A stretch of 6,539 nucleotides of DNA. Source: an uncultured bacterium. Lineage in GTDB: Bacteria > Actinomycetota > Coriobacteriia > Coriobacteriales > Coriobacteriaceae. The stretch is taken from NCBI GenBank assembly GCA_905215505.1, contig CAJMPU010000042.1, forward strand, positions 1-6,539. The letters run 5' to 3'. The notes under the pieces were generated by a model, which saw nothing but the letters and a program-made list of their open reading frames with translations, had not been told where the DNA came from and searched no databases. Within the stretch, counting starts at the first letter, position 1; every line of letters begins with the position of its first letter. Below, piece after piece: positions 6,199-6,539 of the stretch. The translations under genes and the position numbers were made by a program.

Positions 6199-6235
6199 AG
6201 TATACCCGCGTGTGCGGACAGGCGACCGAACGGTC
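6199..6235 (-). promoter_or_regulatory. Candidate promoter and operator upstream of the GH5-like gene
   Basis: The minus strand has a strong -10 hexamer, TATACT (6199-6204), which would give a leader of about 60 nt before the ATG at 6133. No good -35 lies 16-18 nt upstream. Instead the -35 zone is overlapped by the inverted repeat GACCG-AA-CGGTC (6224-6235). A weak -35 together with a dyad at that place suggests control by a DNA-binding regulator. This would be the promoter for GH5-like, rsmI and metG. Confidence 0.4.
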
Positions 6236-6298
6236 TGCAAAGTGACGCGAAAGTGGGAGGAATGTCCGGGCAAGCGGAACCCGAGATGCACACGCGCA

Positions 6299-6484
6299 CC
6301 GGAAAGCTCATCCCGTTTTTCCGCTCAATAATGGGATGCATTTTCCGCTGGCAGACCCAACCGGAAAGCTCGACCCACAATCCAGCGTCATTCCGGGTCG
6401 CGCTTTCCCAAGCGGCTTCAAAGCGGAAAACGCATCCCGCTCTGAAGCCAAATTCCGGGATGCAGTTTCCGCAGGAGCCCTCGG
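6299..6484. repeat. Tandem array of three 62-bp hairpin units
   Basis: Units run 6299-6360, 6361-6422 and 6423-6484, each exactly 62 bp. Each begins with (C/G)CGGAAA and contains a 46-bp inverted repeat: GGAAA, 3 nt, a CxxCCC arm, an 18-nt loop, a GGGxxG arm, 3 nt, TTTCC (6301-6346, 6363-6408, 6425-6470). The inner stem is CATCCC/GGGATG in units 1 and 3 but CGACCC/GGGTCG in unit 2, so both arms changed together. The loops differ in sequence but keep their length. A 62-bp period breaks the reading frame, so this is not a protein repeat. It lies between the tRNA-Ser terminator and the GH5 promoter. Confidence 0.85.
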
Positions 6485-6493
6485 TAAAAGAAA

Positions 6494-6515
6494 AGGACCC
6501 CTTTGCAGAGGTCCT
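6494..6515 (-). terminator. Intrinsic terminator of the right-edge tRNA
   Basis: On the minus strand AGGACCTCTGCAAAGGGGTCCT forms a stem of AGGACC/GGTCCT, one mismatch and two more pairs around a GCAA loop, followed by TTTTCTTTT. It starts 14 nt beyond the probable tRNA-Ser end. Its build is close to that of the tRNA-Leu terminator. Confidence 0.8.
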
Positions 6516-6528
6516 AGTCAATTCAAGG

Positions 6529-6539
6529 TGGCGGGGAAG
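6529..6539 (-). tRNA. Probable tRNA-Ser, 3' tip only (cut by window edge)
   Basis: The last 11 bases read CTTCCCCGCCA on the minus strand: a seven-base acceptor strand, discriminator G and CCA. Discriminator G with an encoded CCA fits tRNA-Ser, and the downstream intrinsic terminator supports a transcript ending here. Only the tip is visible, so amino acid identity is an inference. Confidence 0.5.

Noticed and set aside
6299..6484. CRISPR array
   Set aside because: There are only three units, the similarity covers both arms of a hairpin instead of a single short repeat, there are no unique spacers of the usual kind, and no cas gene is present.
6150..6521. Minus-strand open frame of 123 codons upstream of the GH5-like gene
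   Set aside because: It runs through the tRNA-Ser terminator and all three hairpin units, whose 62-bp period shifts the frame. It has no clear ribosome binding site and no recognisable family.

Overview
The window looks like chromosomal DNA of a GC-rich actinobacterium, most likely a member of the Coriobacteriia such as Collinsella. This is inferred from about 60% GC in the genes, strong GC-ending codon bias, the actinobacterial form of RsmI (SDAGMPSVSDPG) and the protein style. It was not tested by a database search.

All supported genes lie on the minus strand. Reading in the direction of transcription, from right to left: the 3' tip of a probable tRNA-Ser at the right edge (6529-6539) with an intrinsic terminator (6494-6515); a gene-free stretch (6137-6484) holding three tandem 62-bp units, each an imperfect hairpin, then a candidate promoter; a GH5-like glycosidase homologue that lacks the usual acid/base motif (5072-6133); rsmI (4187-5065); metG (2516-4117); a terminator-like hairpin (2444-2473); rsmA/ksgA (1545-2405) overlapping a tatD-family nuclease gene (638-1555); a tRNA-Leu(CAG) with its own likely promoter (508-594); and a terminator.

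The core genes form a translation-centred block. RsmI and RsmA modify the decoding centre of 16S rRNA, MetG charges tRNA-Met, and two tRNA genes flank the block. The GH5-like gene is the outsider, yet its stop codon is only 6 nt from the rsmI start, so it is probably co-transcribed as the first gene.

Downstream of tRNA-Leu the sequence is unusual. The last 18 nt of the tRNA and its terminator recur 189 bp away as a 49-bp exact direct repeat. Between the copies lies a hairpin-rich segment with a T-arm-like sequence on the opposite strand, which resembles a scar of a small element at a tRNA 3' end. Further left is an AT-richer gene-free stretch, then a cluster of inverted repeats overlapping a candidate promoter that reads off the left edge. 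The strongest candidate for something undescribed is the 62-bp hairpin array, followed by the tRNA-Leu tail duplication and the apparently catalytically impaired GH5 protein.
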